Positions 27,595 through 38,468 of a stretch of DNA of 64,000 nucleotides are shown here, piece after piece. The notes beneath the pieces are model-generated. The model was not told where the DNA came from, did no database searches, and saw only the letters and a list, made by a program, of their open reading frames with translations. Position 1 is the stretch's first letter. Every line of letters starts with the position of its first letter. The translations under genes were made by a program, and so were the position numbers. Where the stretch lies: NCBI GenBank assembly GCA_030849465.1, contig JARVLF010000006.1, positions 1 to 64,000 on the forward strand. Direction: 5' to 3'. Source of the DNA: Moesziomyces globuligerus. Taxonomy: Eukaryota; Basidiomycota; Ustilaginomycetes; Ustilaginales; Ustilaginaceae.

Positions 27595-30558
27595 CTACAA
27601 CCAAGGGCACAGTCTCGAGTTCGTACCTAGCCCTTCACTATTAGTCGAGACGGCCAAGATCAAGTTGAACGCCTCATCGCGGTGCTGCATGTTGGCAAGG
27701 AGCAGCGGCGCCTTGCCATTGCCGCGCACAATCTTGAGGCCGAGCGAGCTCCACACCCAGAGGCGGATGCTCTTGGTCTTGATGATGGACTCGATCGCCA
27801 CGACAGGTGTGCGGCCGCGCTTGTGTGAGGGCGAATGGAGCGGGGTAAAGTAGAGATACTTGGTGTTGACGTGCAGTCGGCCAGGTAGACCCTTGTATTG
27901 ACAGAAGAAGCTTCCCAATTTGCGCGGCTTGAGCGTGGCATCGTTGGTCGTCTCCACATAGTCCAGGTCAGCACGCGAGGGATCCTCGATCTCGTCGAAC
28001 GCGATGCCCTCCTCGCGACGGTCGGGCCGCGGTTTGAGCTTTGAGTTTCCGGGCGAGCGCACAGCGCGACGCACCTCCTCGGCCGTAGTGAGCTGGCCTG
28101 CAAATCGGTCAATGTCTAAATGACGCTTGCGCAGCAGCTGGACCGCAAACTGCGCATCGGTAGGCGCGCCGAACGTGGCCCACCAGAGCGGCGAGAGCGC
28201 CTTACGATGCGAAGGAAAGTAGCTCTGTAACGGCAAGAGGCAGAAGAACGTGATGCCGAGGAAGAAGAAGATGGCTTTGGAGACGTACTGCGACGGCGCA
28301 AAGGTGACAAACAGGTTGAGAACGCCAAAGAGGATCAGTGTTCGCCGCGTCGCCCCGGAGTTACGCCAGAGGATGAGGTTTTTGACCTTTTCGTGGAAGT
28401 CGGCTACGAGTCCCATGGCCTCCTGCGTGGGAGCACCGAAGGTGACCACCCATCGCTTGTAGATGTTGAGGATGTCGAGGCGGCTGCGCCTTCGCAGCTT
28501 TTCCGAGAGAGTATTGGCAGCCTTGCCTCGAGCCATGCGCATCTTAACCTTGTCGTGGAGGTAGCTTTCGGAAGGCGGGAAGTACTTGAAGCGCATGATG
28601 TAGAACATGATCATCAAGATGAATGCGGTGGGAATCATGTTGGTGTACCACAGCACAAAGTAGATCATGGCTGCTGCCGCAGTGGTTTTGGGATCCTCCC
28701 AACGGTACAGACGGCGGATACGGAAGGCAAGCTGCTCCCAGAAGGGAGCGATGGTGTAGAGACGCTCGAGATGGGAGCGGATGAGCCCTTCGCGGTAACC
28801 TCTCGCCGGATGATGGTCGATCTCCTCGGGCGCGAGCCTTTCGACCAGCGCGAGAATGTAGGCGATGCAGAAGGCGATGCCATCGACGCCTTCGTCCTCG
28901 GCATTGACACGCAGCTCGTCGTGCGAGGACGAGGCCCGCCGAAGATCGAGATCACCGGATGAAGGGACGATGAGGTCCCAGTCATCTTGGTCGTAGCCGT
29001 CGTCTCCCTCTTCGTAGTCATCTGCTTCCTTGACAGCTGCCGCCTTGCTTTTGACGGCTTGCTGCTTTTTAAGCGCCTGAGCCTTGTCCTTCTTCTTGGA
29101 TGGTGATGTAACCGTTCTGTTGAGCTCGGGCAGCAAGTCTGTGCCGAGATCGTCCCCGGCAGATTGTGATCGCGATACAGGGCACTTGGCCGGGGAAGAT
29201 CCGTCAGCAAGCGAATCCTGGGCGTCTGCTTTGTTTCGAGGACGCGTTGGCAAGGTTTCCGAGAGATGGTGGAGGCCTCGGTCGACGCGGGTGAGCATGG
29301 AGGGCCGCTTGCTATCTGGAGCTTCTGTGGGCTCGCCAGTGGGCGAGACGCGGAAGTCGGACCATTTTGGCATCCTGTACTTCTGCGCGGCGGCAGGGCG
29401 GGTGACGGTGACCTCGCGGGTGTGACGGGCGAAGTTCTGCAAGAAGGTCTCGAGCTCGATGTCCTCGAGCTCAAGCAGTGGCTGACTGAGCGCTTTAGAG
29501 GCACCACCGCTGTAGGCACTGTAGCTACTCTGAGCGTCTTTGTTGTCGCTGAGAGAGCGTTCCTTTTCGCGAGCGGCATGCAGCATGTCGTAGTCGAGAC
29601 CCGCTGAGACGTCGCCCTTGATGTTGTAGCGAAGATTGTCGTATCCGTCGGCTTCACGGATGAGATGAGCGATGGTGTCGTCCGAGTCGTCCGAGTCGTA
29701 TTCGTTGTGATGCTCCTCCAGGAAAAGATCTTCGTGACCGCCGCCCACGGGGGCAAAAACGTCGTTGTGTGGGTCTTCGATCGAGGACGATGTGGCGAGT
29801 TGGGATGCGTGCCCGTACTGAAGCTTCGACTGGCCCTGAGACCGCCGCGGATCCTCGGGCGGACTGTCACGACTGATGTCATAGAGGCCTCCGGGGAAAT
29901 GGCGGGTCGCGTCACTTCTGAAGCGGTCGAGGTTGGCTGGCTGCGAAGCCAGATAGCGTGGACTCGGATCTGAATCGTGATGGTCCTCATCCTCTTCTAT
30001 GTCTGAGTCCGGGGGAAGCTGTTTGGACTTGCGAGTGCCGAATATTTTGCGCTGCCTCATGCCGTCGAAGCTGCTGAAGGAGGCCTGCTTGGGCTTAGCT
30101 CGACTGTGCTGTTCGTTAGCGAGAGCCTGCTCGAGGCTTTCTGGCTTGAACGCATTTTTGGCGTCGGAGCTGCCGAGGGCGCCACTAGGCGTCTGAGCGC
30201 CACTGGTGACGTGGGAACGTGACGCCGAGACTGATTCAGGTCGGTCGTCCGAAGAGGTGTGCTTGAACTTGGAGAGAAGTTTGGAGCCAATTGACCTTCG
30301 TTTTGCGTCAGATTCGGGCGCGTCTTGGACGGCTGAGGCGTCGCGTCGACTCGATCGCGAGATGCTGGGGTGGCTGACGGCCGCTAGTTGTGGGCGTGGG
30401 AGCGAAGTCGAGGGAGACGTCGCAGGTCTTGCGCTGGTGTGCGGGTGCTCTGGGATGGCGGTGAGATGCTGCTCGGCCTCAGAAGGTCTCGGCGACGTCT
30501 GTCCGTCCGCATCCACACGGACAGGCTCGGATGAGCCCGGAGTCAGAAAGGCCGCCAT
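27595..30558 (-). CDS. GRAM-domain integral membrane protein
   Basis: A 987-residue protein starting at the ATG at 30558. The N-terminal 600 residues are mostly disordered, with Ser-rich, acidic and KKK-rich patches. Hydrophobic segments occur at about 625-653 (IYFVLWYTNMIP, FILMIMFYIM) and about 745-780. A GRAM domain occupies about 876-970 (FFCQYKGLPGRLHVNTKYLYF, then SIIKTKSIRLWVW). The layout resembles GRAMD4-like proteins and fungal relatives at organelle membranes. The last residues are uncertain: a GTACGA donor near 27620 could lead to an acceptor TTCAG near 27555, giving a slightly different tail. The unspliced frame stops at 27595. Confidence 0.75.
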   Translation of the reverse strand: MAAFLTPGSSEPVRVDADGQTSPRPSEAEQHLTAIPEHPHTSARPATSPSTSLPRPQLAAVSHPSISRSSRRDASAVQDAPESDAKRRSIGSKLLSKFKHTSSDDRPESVSASRSHVTSGAQTPSGALGSSDAKNAFKPESLEQALANEQHSRAKPKQASFSSFDGMRQRKIFGTRKSKQLPPDSDIEEDEDHHDSDPSPRYLASQPANLDRFRSDATRHFPGGLYDISRDSPPEDPRRSQGQSKLQYGHASQLATSSSIEDPHNDVFAPVGGGHEDLFLEEHHNEYDSDDSDDTIAHLIREADGYDNLRYNIKGDVSAGLDYDMLHAAREKERSLSDNKDAQSSYSAYSGGASKALSQPLLELEDIELETFLQNFARHTREVTVTRPAAAQKYRMPKWSDFRVSPTGEPTEAPDSKRPSMLTRVDRGLHHLSETLPTRPRNKADAQDSLADGSSPAKCPVSRSQSAGDDLGTDLLPELNRTVTSPSKKKDKAQALKKQQAVKSKAAAVKEADDYEEGDDGYDQDDWDLIVPSSGDLDLRRASSSHDELRVNAEDEGVDGIAFCIAYILALVERLAPEEIDHHPARGYREGLIRSHLERLYTIAPFWEQLAFRIRRLYRWEDPKTTAAAAMIYFVLWYTNMIPTAFILMIMFYIMRFKYFPPSESYLHDKVKMRMARGKAANTLSEKLRRRSRLDILNIYKRWVVTFGAPTQEAMGLVADFHEKVKNLILWRNSGATRRTLILFGVLNLFVTFAPSQYVSKAIFFFLGITFFCLLPLQSYFPSHRKALSPLWWATFGAPTDAQFAVQLLRKRHLDIDRFAGQLTTAEEVRRAVRSPGNSKLKPRPDRREEGIAFDEIEDPSRADLDYVETTNDATLKPRKLGSFFCQYKGLPGRLHVNTKYLYFTPLHSPSHKRGRTPVVAIESIIKTKSIRLWVWSSLGLKIVRGNGKAPLLLANMQHRDEAFNLILAVSTNSEGLGTNSRLCPWL

Positions 30559-32095
30559 ACTCGTCGTCCACGATTCGTTAAGAGGTTCCTGAAGAGATGC
30601 GGTGACGACGATGCATTCGGAAGACGCGCGACGGGTGCGTGATCTTATCTAGGGCTGCTGCATTCCTTCGGCTGATGTGATGGCGGTAGCAGGAGATGTA
30701 AGCATCTGGGATCTCGTGAGCCGCGTATGATATGGATGAGGTAACGAAGGGGGCTTCGTCGGTGGTGGACCATGGCAAGCCATCCATGCATGCACCGATG
30801 ATCCACCGCACAGCGTCCAGCTCCACAACCAGAATTACGTGGCTCTCCACCTGTCGAGCGAATCATGCACCGCTCCCACGCTTCCCCGCACACGAGCCTC
30901 ACCACAAAGGCTCGACCTCCGGCGGCGACGAGCTGAGACCCTGAAGTCCATCCAAATTTATTGGCACGCTCCACTCTCCGGAAAAAATGCATGCTCTTGC
31001 GCGTGGAAGCCCTGTCGATGGGTGGCAACCTTGAGCAGACTGCGCTGCGCCGCGGTCACCACTCCACCACGCCAGCCTACTCCAAGTCAACCCCATCTCA
31101 TCTGCAAAAGAACTTTAGACTTCCGCATGATCGGCTGCTACAGCTACCACAAGTGGGCGTGGTCGGGGCTGGATTGCGTCTGCACTGTTCAACGGTGACT
31201 GCTCATGCCGACGAATGCTTTCACCCACACGCAGTGAGCTGCCGCGGTCTCGAGCCACGGATGCCAAACAACCGGCGACGTCTGTCGACTCTTGACCGCG
31301 CTTCGAGCGTAGCAAGTTCTGACGGAGCAGTCACGTCTTTTCGATAGATCCATAGGCCCGATCTGGCCAAACAAAGAGCTTACACCACCGCACGTGTTCG
31401 TCTCGTCAACGACACTCTCGGAATGAGATGCGGCAGCCGACCTTGTCGCCACGATCTGATCTCTTCTGAGCACACATAATGAGGCGGCACTCTTGACGCC
31501 GTCTCGCTGCTTCCATCGCTGACCCCACTCTTTGGGACATTTGCTTCCGCGCAGGACATGCCTTGCGTTCTTCGTGGGGTACATTCTCAGGCCGAGCCCT
31601 TGGCCACCGCTTTTCTCGCTCTGAAGGTCGCTTTCGCTTCACCCATGCAAGCGAAGCAAGGGAGCCCCAGACTTGCATGCATGGGCTCTTCCTCCCACTC
31701 AACCACCGGCTTTGTCCTGCGGCGCTTAGCTACGGCCGTCGGACCGGCCAGCACAAGCCCACTTTTTGGCTCCCAACTCTGGCGCTCGCTTCATTTCGCT
31801 CCTCTTTCGACCGACGGAAGCGCACGACTGTCATTACGCAGGCGGCACGCTGTAATCGAATGGCTTCGCAACATGAAGGCGCATCCTCGGATGGCTTGCC
31901 TTTCCTGTGCACCCTCTTTTGCCCCATCTCGTCGCGCATCCCCCCCTTCCCTTCTTGCTCCCATTCTCAACCGCCGGACACACTACCTCTTTCATCCACA
32001 ATCACTCCATCAAAGTCTGTAAATTCTGCTCGGAATATGCCTTCAACGTTCACGATTCCCCGATTCATTCGTTGTTGATCGACCCGCCTTTCACC
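30559..32095. other. Intergenic, divergent promoters of GRAM and secreted-protein genes
   Basis: About 1.5 kb. Overlapping ORFs of about 100-170 codons on both strands near 31200-32080 show no homology. The 200 bp before 32096 are pyrimidine-rich and likely the leader of the + strand gene. No RNA gene was seen. Confidence 0.5.
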
Positions 32096-34306
32096 ATGCG
32101 TTTGCTGTCGGTCCGGCTCCTTGCGGCAATTGTCGTGGTGCTGCTGCTTGCTGCTGGTCAAGTTTCCGTAAATGCAGATCCTGGGAGTTCCTCTCACACA
32201 AGCCCCTCGACCCGACACCTGAGCAAGAGGCAGGAGAGAGAGGTGGCCGCCGCCTGGTCCAAGGTCCAAGTTCCCGAACGTTTGAAGGATTGGGAGATCT
32301 TTCAAGATGGCGGTCGCTTTCGTGAAACGATCCGAAAGGGGTACGTAGGCGTCTTGCGACAGGTCGACAAGCTGCACGATCCATACAGTGAGTTCAGGCA
32401 CATTAAAAAGCAGTGGGTCTACGAGCCGGATCTTCGCAAGCACTACATGCTGCCGCGCGTGTTGCGCATCCCTGTCATCTCCCAAGAGACCGCTATTCCG
32501 CACCTCAAACCCTTCGTCGCTGCCGTCAAGGATGCAGATTCCGAGCTGAAACTCAACACGGCAGCCCGAGAGCACGCGCCGGATCTCTCAGAGCATCTCG
32601 AAGATGAGAAAGAAGCAGAAGCGGCGGCCTCAGAGTCAGAGGCACAGCTATCCAAGAAGAATGATGCAGCTACCGACTCGGACTCGAAGACCAGCCCGCA
32701 GCGAGGTTCGCGAGGCCGAAGGCGACGATTCAACCGGAAGAACAGCTTTCAGCAATTCCGTCCTCAGCACGATTCGCTGGACCAGCCCTCAGTATCGCTT
32801 CCGCGTTCGGAAATCGAAAGTGATGGGTCGACAGCACGCCCTAGCGCTGATGAAGTCCAACGTGTCGACTCGAACGAAAGAGAAGAGGCGACTCCTGGCG
32901 AAGGACCTAAACAGGACACGCCCGCCCTACGCCGTTTCCGTGACGGCGTCATGAAGTTCCAGGACCGATTCGAGCGAATCAAGAACTTCCAAGGCGAGCA
33001 GATCAGCCGGGCCGCACAACACTATCGCGCCCCCGCAGCGCAGGTGCCCCCTGACCGCAGCGTGGTCTCGCCCGGCGAAATGGGTCTCAGGCCTGTCCGC
33101 CTCTCCACCATTGAATCTGGTGACGCGAGTCTGGAACCAACGCCTCGAGTCGATGATCCGAAAGGCATGGAGGCCGACGTCTCGAATCCGATTACGCCAT
33201 CGAGCCGCCAGCGCAACACCGCAGGCTTTTGGTCCAACACTGCCCTGGGACGAACGGGATCGGTCGAGTCGGACTTTTATGGCAAGACTCCGGTCGATCC
33301 TTCGCCAGCGCGTTCTCCCCAGCAGGGGTCCACGCCAAGATACCAAGGTGGCACAGGCCGCAGCACTCCCGGCGGTCCTCGCTTGCCGCCCGACTATGCC
33401 GATCTGGTTCATGCAGCGCGAGTACGTCAAGGACTCAGTGGTCAGCCGCGTCAGCCTGCTGACGTACTCAAGCCGTCAGTCTGGAAAGGTAGCCCAGGTC
33501 CTGTCTCAGACGGTGACACCAGATCAGGTAGCGACTGGAACCCGGATCGGCCGTCAGAGGAGGCCATTCGTAAGATGCAGGAGGCGGCGAAGTTTCACAA
33601 CGCTGACTACGTCGTTTACGATAGGGGCGTCACGCCTGGCACTCATACTCCAAAGACTCCCGCGACCGGACCCGAAGCTCAACCTGCGCAGCAGCTCCCA
33701 GCCAGCCCGAAGAACACCGCAACGTCTCAGAGAGACTCGCAGGACCCTGCAGCTACAGCTTCTGACCCAGGTCGAGAGCCACTCAAGGGCGCTGGGCGCC
33801 CTGCGGCTCTCTTGGACATTCCTCCTCGTCTTACTGCCGCCCAGCTCGGCCTTCACGATGCCAAGCCGTCCGAATCCGGTCTGAGCAATGTCGAGCCCTC
33901 TTCTCCAGAAGCGGCCCGGGCGGCCAAGCGCAAGCGGCCGAATGACTCGAGCCAGCCGTCCTCTTCAGCGTCTCCAGCTTTCAAAGGCTTCGGTGCGCCA
34001 GGAGCTGAGCTTCCCTCGCCGCAACTCAAAGGGTTCAAGCCGTCGCTAGTAAATCAGGAGACATTTGGCAGCGACGTGCACGATCCGATGGCGCCTGCGA
34101 TGGCTGCCTTCCGCCGCAGCGGCACGATGGATCTCGTGCGCAGCGGGCCGACGTACCGCTCCAAGCTGCGCGGCAGCACGCTCGACACACCAGACGAGAG
34201 CATTCGCGTCCTACGCGAGCGCCCGTCCGGACGCGCAGCCGGCGACTCGCCCGACTTCTTCCGCAAGCCCAGATTTCCTGAGCCAGGACCTGCTCAGCTG
34301 GACTGA
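32096..34306 (+). CDS. Secreted, largely disordered protein of unknown function
   Basis: 736 residues from the ATG in TTTCACCATGCG. The frame is open further upstream, but the first methionine followed by a signal peptide is this one. It has a strong signal peptide (LLAAIVVVLLLAAGQVSVNA), then a short ordered-looking block at residues about 45-145 rich in aromatic and basic residues (WEIFQDGGRFRETIRKGYVG, RHIKKQWVYEPDLRKHYMLP). The remaining 590 residues are low-complexity, rich in Ser, Pro, Arg and Gln, with repeated TPG and PSS stretches and few cysteines. There is no membrane segment besides the signal and no motif I recognise. A wall-associated or effector-like role is possible but unproven. 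Confidence 0.65.
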   Translation: MRLLSVRLLAAIVVVLLLAAGQVSVNADPGSSSHTSPSTRHLSKRQEREVAAAWSKVQVPERLKDWEIFQDGGRFRETIRKGYVGVLRQVDKLHDPYSEFRHIKKQWVYEPDLRKHYMLPRVLRIPVISQETAIPHLKPFVAAVKDADSELKLNTAAREHAPDLSEHLEDEKEAEAAASESEAQLSKKNDAATDSDSKTSPQRGSRGRRRRFNRKNSFQQFRPQHDSLDQPSVSLPRSEIESDGSTARPSADEVQRVDSNEREEATPGEGPKQDTPALRRFRDGVMKFQDRFERIKNFQGEQISRAAQHYRAPAAQVPPDRSVVSPGEMGLRPVRLSTIESGDASLEPTPRVDDPKGMEADVSNPITPSSRQRNTAGFWSNTALGRTGSVESDFYGKTPVDPSPARSPQQGSTPRYQGGTGRSTPGGPRLPPDYADLVHAARVRQGLSGQPRQPADVLKPSVWKGSPGPVSDGDTRSGSDWNPDRPSEEAIRKMQEAAKFHNADYVVYDRGVTPGTHTPKTPATGPEAQPAQQLPASPKNTATSQRDSQDPAATASDPGREPLKGAGRPAALLDIPPRLTAAQLGLHDAKPSESGLSNVEPSSPEAARAAKRKRPNDSSQPSSSASPAFKGFGAPGAELPSPQLKGFKPSLVNQETFGSDVHDPMAPAMAAFRRSGTMDLVRSGPTYRSKLRGSTLDTPDESIRVLRERPSGRAAGDSPDFFRKPRFPEPGPAQLD

Positions 34307-34503
34307 GCCCATTCATCCCCCACACTGTCGTTACAACACCTGCCCCATCGTTCCGCGGCAACCTTTAGTCTTAGTCCGCCTCTCCTTTTCGATACTCTTC
34401 TCAATCGCGATCCTGGTCAATAATATGCGCGATCCCATCTCCACACACCCCACACCAAAAGAGAGTTGCGAGTAGCTGGATTATCATGCGCCAGCCGATC
34501 GTG

Positions 34504-36276
34504 TCAAGACGACTGAGGACGGTTGGTGATACCGCAGATGAGTTCGGCGAGAAGTTCGTCTCCGGAGCCCGAGGCGATGATCGCCTGTTGCTTCTTGATC
34601 TCCTCCTCGCTGCTTGCCGGACCTCTCGAGTGCTTGCCCAGACGCTGGTTGCGGAAGTAGTGCGAAAGCAAGAAGGCGACATCGAGCGACTGTTCGAAAT
34701 TGAGGCGAGGGTCGCAGTGGCTCTTGTAGCCACGCTCGAGGTCCTTGGGCTCGAGACGCATCGAGCCACCGAAGCACTCGGTGACGTCCTTGTCGCCAGT
34801 AAGCTCGAGGTGAACACCGCCTAGATGGAGCGTGGGAAAGTCGGACGAGATGATCTGAAGGAAGGAGAGGATCTCGGAGATAATGTCGCCAAACGAGCGG
34901 GTCTTGAGTGGCTGCGCGTTGGGGTCCGACGATGCGGGCGGGTAGGGGCTAGTCTGCGTGTTGCCATGCATGGGGTCGCAAAGAAGGATGATTGAGTCCT
35001 TGTGCGTGCTCGCAGCAATCGCCTCGAGCAACGGGGGCAGGTGCGAGGCGACTTTGGCTGCTCCAAGACGGATGATGACCATGACGCGGCCCTTCTCCTT
35101 GCCGTAGACGACCTCGGAAGCACCACTGGGCGTAGCCCAGCCGTTGGCACGCGCGCCAGTCGCGGCTGCAGGGATAGGGACGTCCGGATTGAGAACGTCA
35201 AGAATCTGAATGAGCTCCTCGGGCTTCATGGAAGGTCCGACCTTGATGCCGACGGGATTACGAATGGACGAAAAGAAGTCGACATGTGCGCCGTCGAGTT
35301 GTCTCGTCCTGTCGCCGAGCCAGATGGTGTGAGCCGACAGGTCGTAGCGCTCCAGCGTCTCGTCGGCGGCGGCGCCACTGGCGAGATCCGAGGCATGCAC
35401 GTTGCGAGCCTGGGTGGGCTTGCCAGGGGTAGGCTTGCGAACGAGACGCGTCAACGCCTCCTCGTAGGCGAGGGAGAGGCCCTCGTGGCTGATAAAGTAG
35501 TCGACCGAGTTGAGAACGCTGCTCGAGGAAAAGGTGCTAGGGTCTGCGCCGATGGTCTTCATGAAGTCGAGTGCATCTGTGAGCGAGTCGACGACCGACT
35601 CGAATTCGGCCTGGAGCGCACGCGACTGGACGTGCTGGAACGACCACTGGCGCGGAGCGTGTAGGTCGGCGAGACCGCTTGCGAGCTCGGAACGGATGTG
35701 GTTGAGGGTGGCAGCGGAGTGGAAGTAGGCCTGAAGCAGACGCTCTGGGTCGGGGATGCGACCGCTGGCAGGCTCTGCGCTGAAGGCATTGATGTTGTCG
35801 CCGCGGAAGGACATGATCTCGTGCTTGGAGGCCTGGCCGGTGACGGGGTCGATCTTGGTGATGATCTCGGTAGGCTTGGAGCGTGGCTTGGCGTACTGGC
35901 CGGCGATGCGTCCAATGCGCACCACGGGCTTGCGGGCGCCCCAGATGAGGATGAGACTCATGAGAAGCGAGAGCTTGAGCTTGGCCTGGATCTGCTCGGG
36001 ATCGCAGTAGTCGAAGAGCTCGGCGCAGTCACCAGTCTGCAAGAGGAAAGCGTTGCCTTCGGCAACGGAAGCGAGCTGAGAGCGGAGGCGATCGATCTCA
36101 TTGGGCGAAACGAGGCCAGGCAAACGCTCGATCCTGCCCATGACGGATTGGAAGTCTTCGGGGGAGGGGTAGTCGACCTGCTGAGCCTCGTTCTTGGACT
36201 TCCAGGTGGGGTTGGCATGGTATTCGCGCGCCGACACCGAGGCGCCGGCGGACGCAAGGTGGGGAGTGGAAGACAT
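34504..36276 (-). CDS. Class II DAHP synthase (shikimate pathway)
   Basis: 590 residues from the ATG at 36276. It condenses phosphoenolpyruvate with erythrose 4-phosphate, the first step of aromatic amino acid synthesis. Class II (plant-type) signatures are present throughout: GDCAELFDYC, GRIAGQYAKPRS, SFRGDNINAF, WLGDRTRQLDGAHVDF, NPVGIKVGPS, LLCDPMHGNT and GGVHLELTGDKDVTECFGG. The length is slightly above the usual 450-500 residues because of a variable Ser/Gly-rich N-terminus and a lysine-rich C-terminus. Class II enzymes in fungi are known but coexist with class I Aro3/Aro4 types. There are no introns. Confidence 0.93.
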   Translation of the reverse strand: MSSTPHLASAGASVSAREYHANPTWKSKNEAQQVDYPSPEDFQSVMGRIERLPGLVSPNEIDRLRSQLASVAEGNAFLLQTGDCAELFDYCDPEQIQAKLKLSLLMSLILIWGARKPVVRIGRIAGQYAKPRSKPTEIITKIDPVTGQASKHEIMSFRGDNINAFSAEPASGRIPDPERLLQAYFHSAATLNHIRSELASGLADLHAPRQWSFQHVQSRALQAEFESVVDSLTDALDFMKTIGADPSTFSSSSVLNSVDYFISHEGLSLAYEEALTRLVRKPTPGKPTQARNVHASDLASGAAADETLERYDLSAHTIWLGDRTRQLDGAHVDFFSSIRNPVGIKVGPSMKPEELIQILDVLNPDVPIPAAATGARANGWATPSGASEVVYGKEKGRVMVIIRLGAAKVASHLPPLLEAIAASTHKDSIILLCDPMHGNTQTSPYPPASSDPNAQPLKTRSFGDIISEILSFLQIISSDFPTLHLGGVHLELTGDKDVTECFGGSMRLEPKDLERGYKSHCDPRLNFEQSLDVAFLLSHYFRNQRLGKHSRGPASSEEEIKKQQAIIASGSGDELLAELICGITNRPQSS

Positions 36277-38468
36277 AGCAGAGAGCACGGGTATCGCTGG
36301 ATGGTACGAGATGGTGGTCGGTCATAAAGCGCTGCGAGCGACGGAGAGTGTCCACGAGTCACTGAGCACCCGATGCAGCATGCAGAAAAAAAAGGCTTAC
36401 AGGACATCGCAGGCCTTTTTTTCCACGTTGCCGTCGGACGTCCAGGGTCTGTGCGAAGATCTCTTGCACGGCAGCTGGCCGTTTAGGCCGAATTCGGACA
36501 CGCGCGGTGTTGGAGCTTTTTGAATCGGGTGACGCTCGTTATCCAAGCCAGCTGGCCGACCCGAGATCGGTGATTTGGCGACACTGTTCGAAAGGTGTGT
36601 GCTCGTTACCTGACACCCTTCGGCGCTCTTGTTCAGCAGGACGCGGACTTGGACATGATGCGCTGCTTCTGATGGCCACGCACTGTGCGGCGCGACCAGC
36701 CAAATTTGTGCTGGGCCACACAGCAACTGACGCCATTAGAGTGTAAGGCTCTGGACTTTTACATCTCGACTGGGAGGACGGCGACAGAAACGAGGACAAC
36801 ATGACCAACGTGAAGCACACGGTTCAGAACATGACGACGACGGGTCGCGGATTGCACCAGGCTGTGCCAAGCGCGTGACGAGCGAGCAATCTGGGGAGGC
36901 AGCCTTGAGCGCAGATATGCTGGTCAGAAGTCGAAAAGAGAGCAAGCGGCAAGAAACTGCTTTTGAGATGGTAGAGAGTAGGGCGTAACAGAGCATTTCT
37001 CGATTCGAAAGTGTGAGACCGTAGAGCCATTCTTTTGTTCCCTCCCCCCGCGTTGAGATAAGTTGGATCCCCGCTCATTGTGATTGGCGTTCCAGGAAGC
37101 GAGTCACGGCGAGGGGTGCTGATTCGTCCGGGGCATGCAGCAGGATGCGATGCCCTTGCCTGCCGATGAGATCGCACGAGCTGATTGGTTTCTGCAGACA
37201 CGACGCATATCGCTCGGCGACAGTCGCCCATCTGTTCCACCTGCAGCAGGATCACGCTCGACGAACGCTGCGGCCATACCGGGGTGGAGTAGCTGTGCAG
37301 CTTGCTTCGGCGCTAGCATCGGCTCGACCGTCTAGCCCGTAAAATGCGGGGTGTGGTGGCTGAGATCAGGAACATGGACCCCGTCTCGGCTGAGGATGGT
37401 GGCGTGCGGGGAGGAGGGTGCCATGTGGGGCAAGAAGCGAGTCAAAACAGACGGCCATGGGCGGCTACGAAGCAGCACGGGACCAGGAAGCGCATCTCCT
37501 TGAATGCCAAGAAGCAGAGCGACGGGCAGGCTAAACCAAAGCTAGCGAACAAAAGAAGCAGGGCAACGGGCGAATGGACCTCGAGGATGGGTGTGGCGAC
37601 AGAGCAACACCTTGCCGGAGGTTCCGGCTACCAACAAGGGCGGGCAGACCGGACGGTGCGGGGCATTCTGTCTAGCATTTCATCCGCGGATTTGAGGCTG
37701 TCTGAGCTGTTGGCAGCACGCTGCCTTCAAGGTTGCGTACCTGTGCTCGCCAACGGCAATAAGCTCTGACAAGTCGAGGACAAGGATCAGCGCGGGGGAT
37801 GGCGTGGGGGTGGGCATGTGGGCTTTGAACTCAGAGCTTCTTCAGGCGTGGGTCGGATCTGACCCGATGCTGCGAACCGACTACACCCAAAAGCGCGTCG
37901 GCTAAACCAGGCGCAAGCGGCGTGTCCCACTTCACTCGACTGCGATCGGAAGTGGCGGCGCCCATCAGGCGGGCTAGCCGCCGAGCGCGCTCAGCAGATC
38001 GTCCAAGCTGCGATGCGCCTGTCGTCTTTTGAAATCGGAAATCCGCCCGGTTGTCGAGGCGCGAAGCTCCACCGAGGCGTCAAATGCCAATCTGTGCCCT
38101 TCGTCCAACCTGCATAGGCCTGCATACATCAGCAGTCAGAGCCTGACTCGACGCGATCCAACCTCGCTTCGTCCTCACCTCGCTTAGCCCCCTTCGCAGC
38201 CTCCGCTCCTTCAGCCCCGGGTCGCAAGCCTTCGGCCTCAAATGGTCGCGGCTTCAGCCGGCTCAAGCACTTCATCTGGGCCGCGGTGAAGACCTTCTTC
38301 CAAGACGCGCTTTTCCGCTCAGGTTTTCCGCTGCGCATTCGCACAATGGCCGGGTTGGATCAGCCTCCTCGGCACCTCTGACCTCGCACACATCCTTATA
38401 AGCCACACACTCGCTGCTCTTATCTCCGCCCTTTCCCTTTCCATATACCCTAGACCTATTCCACAAAC
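36277..38468. other. Gene-poor intergenic region, 2.2 kb
   Basis: Between the DAHP synthase start and the MFS start, both promoters reading outward. ORFs of up to about 140 codons on each strand (for example 37344-37769 +) lack homology. The right end contains a CT-rich leader and a TATA box. I see nothing else. Confidence 0.5.
38397..38402 (+). promoter_or_regulatory. TATA box of the MFS transporter gene
   Basis: TATAAG lies 67 bp upstream of the ATG at 38469, followed by a pyrimidine-rich stretch, a common arrangement for an expressed fungal gene. Confidence 0.5.

Noticed and set aside
37344..37769. 141-codon + strand ORF in the 36.3-38.5 kb intergenic region
   Set aside because: Lys/Arg/Ser-rich with no conserved motif; the surrounding region looks non-coding.
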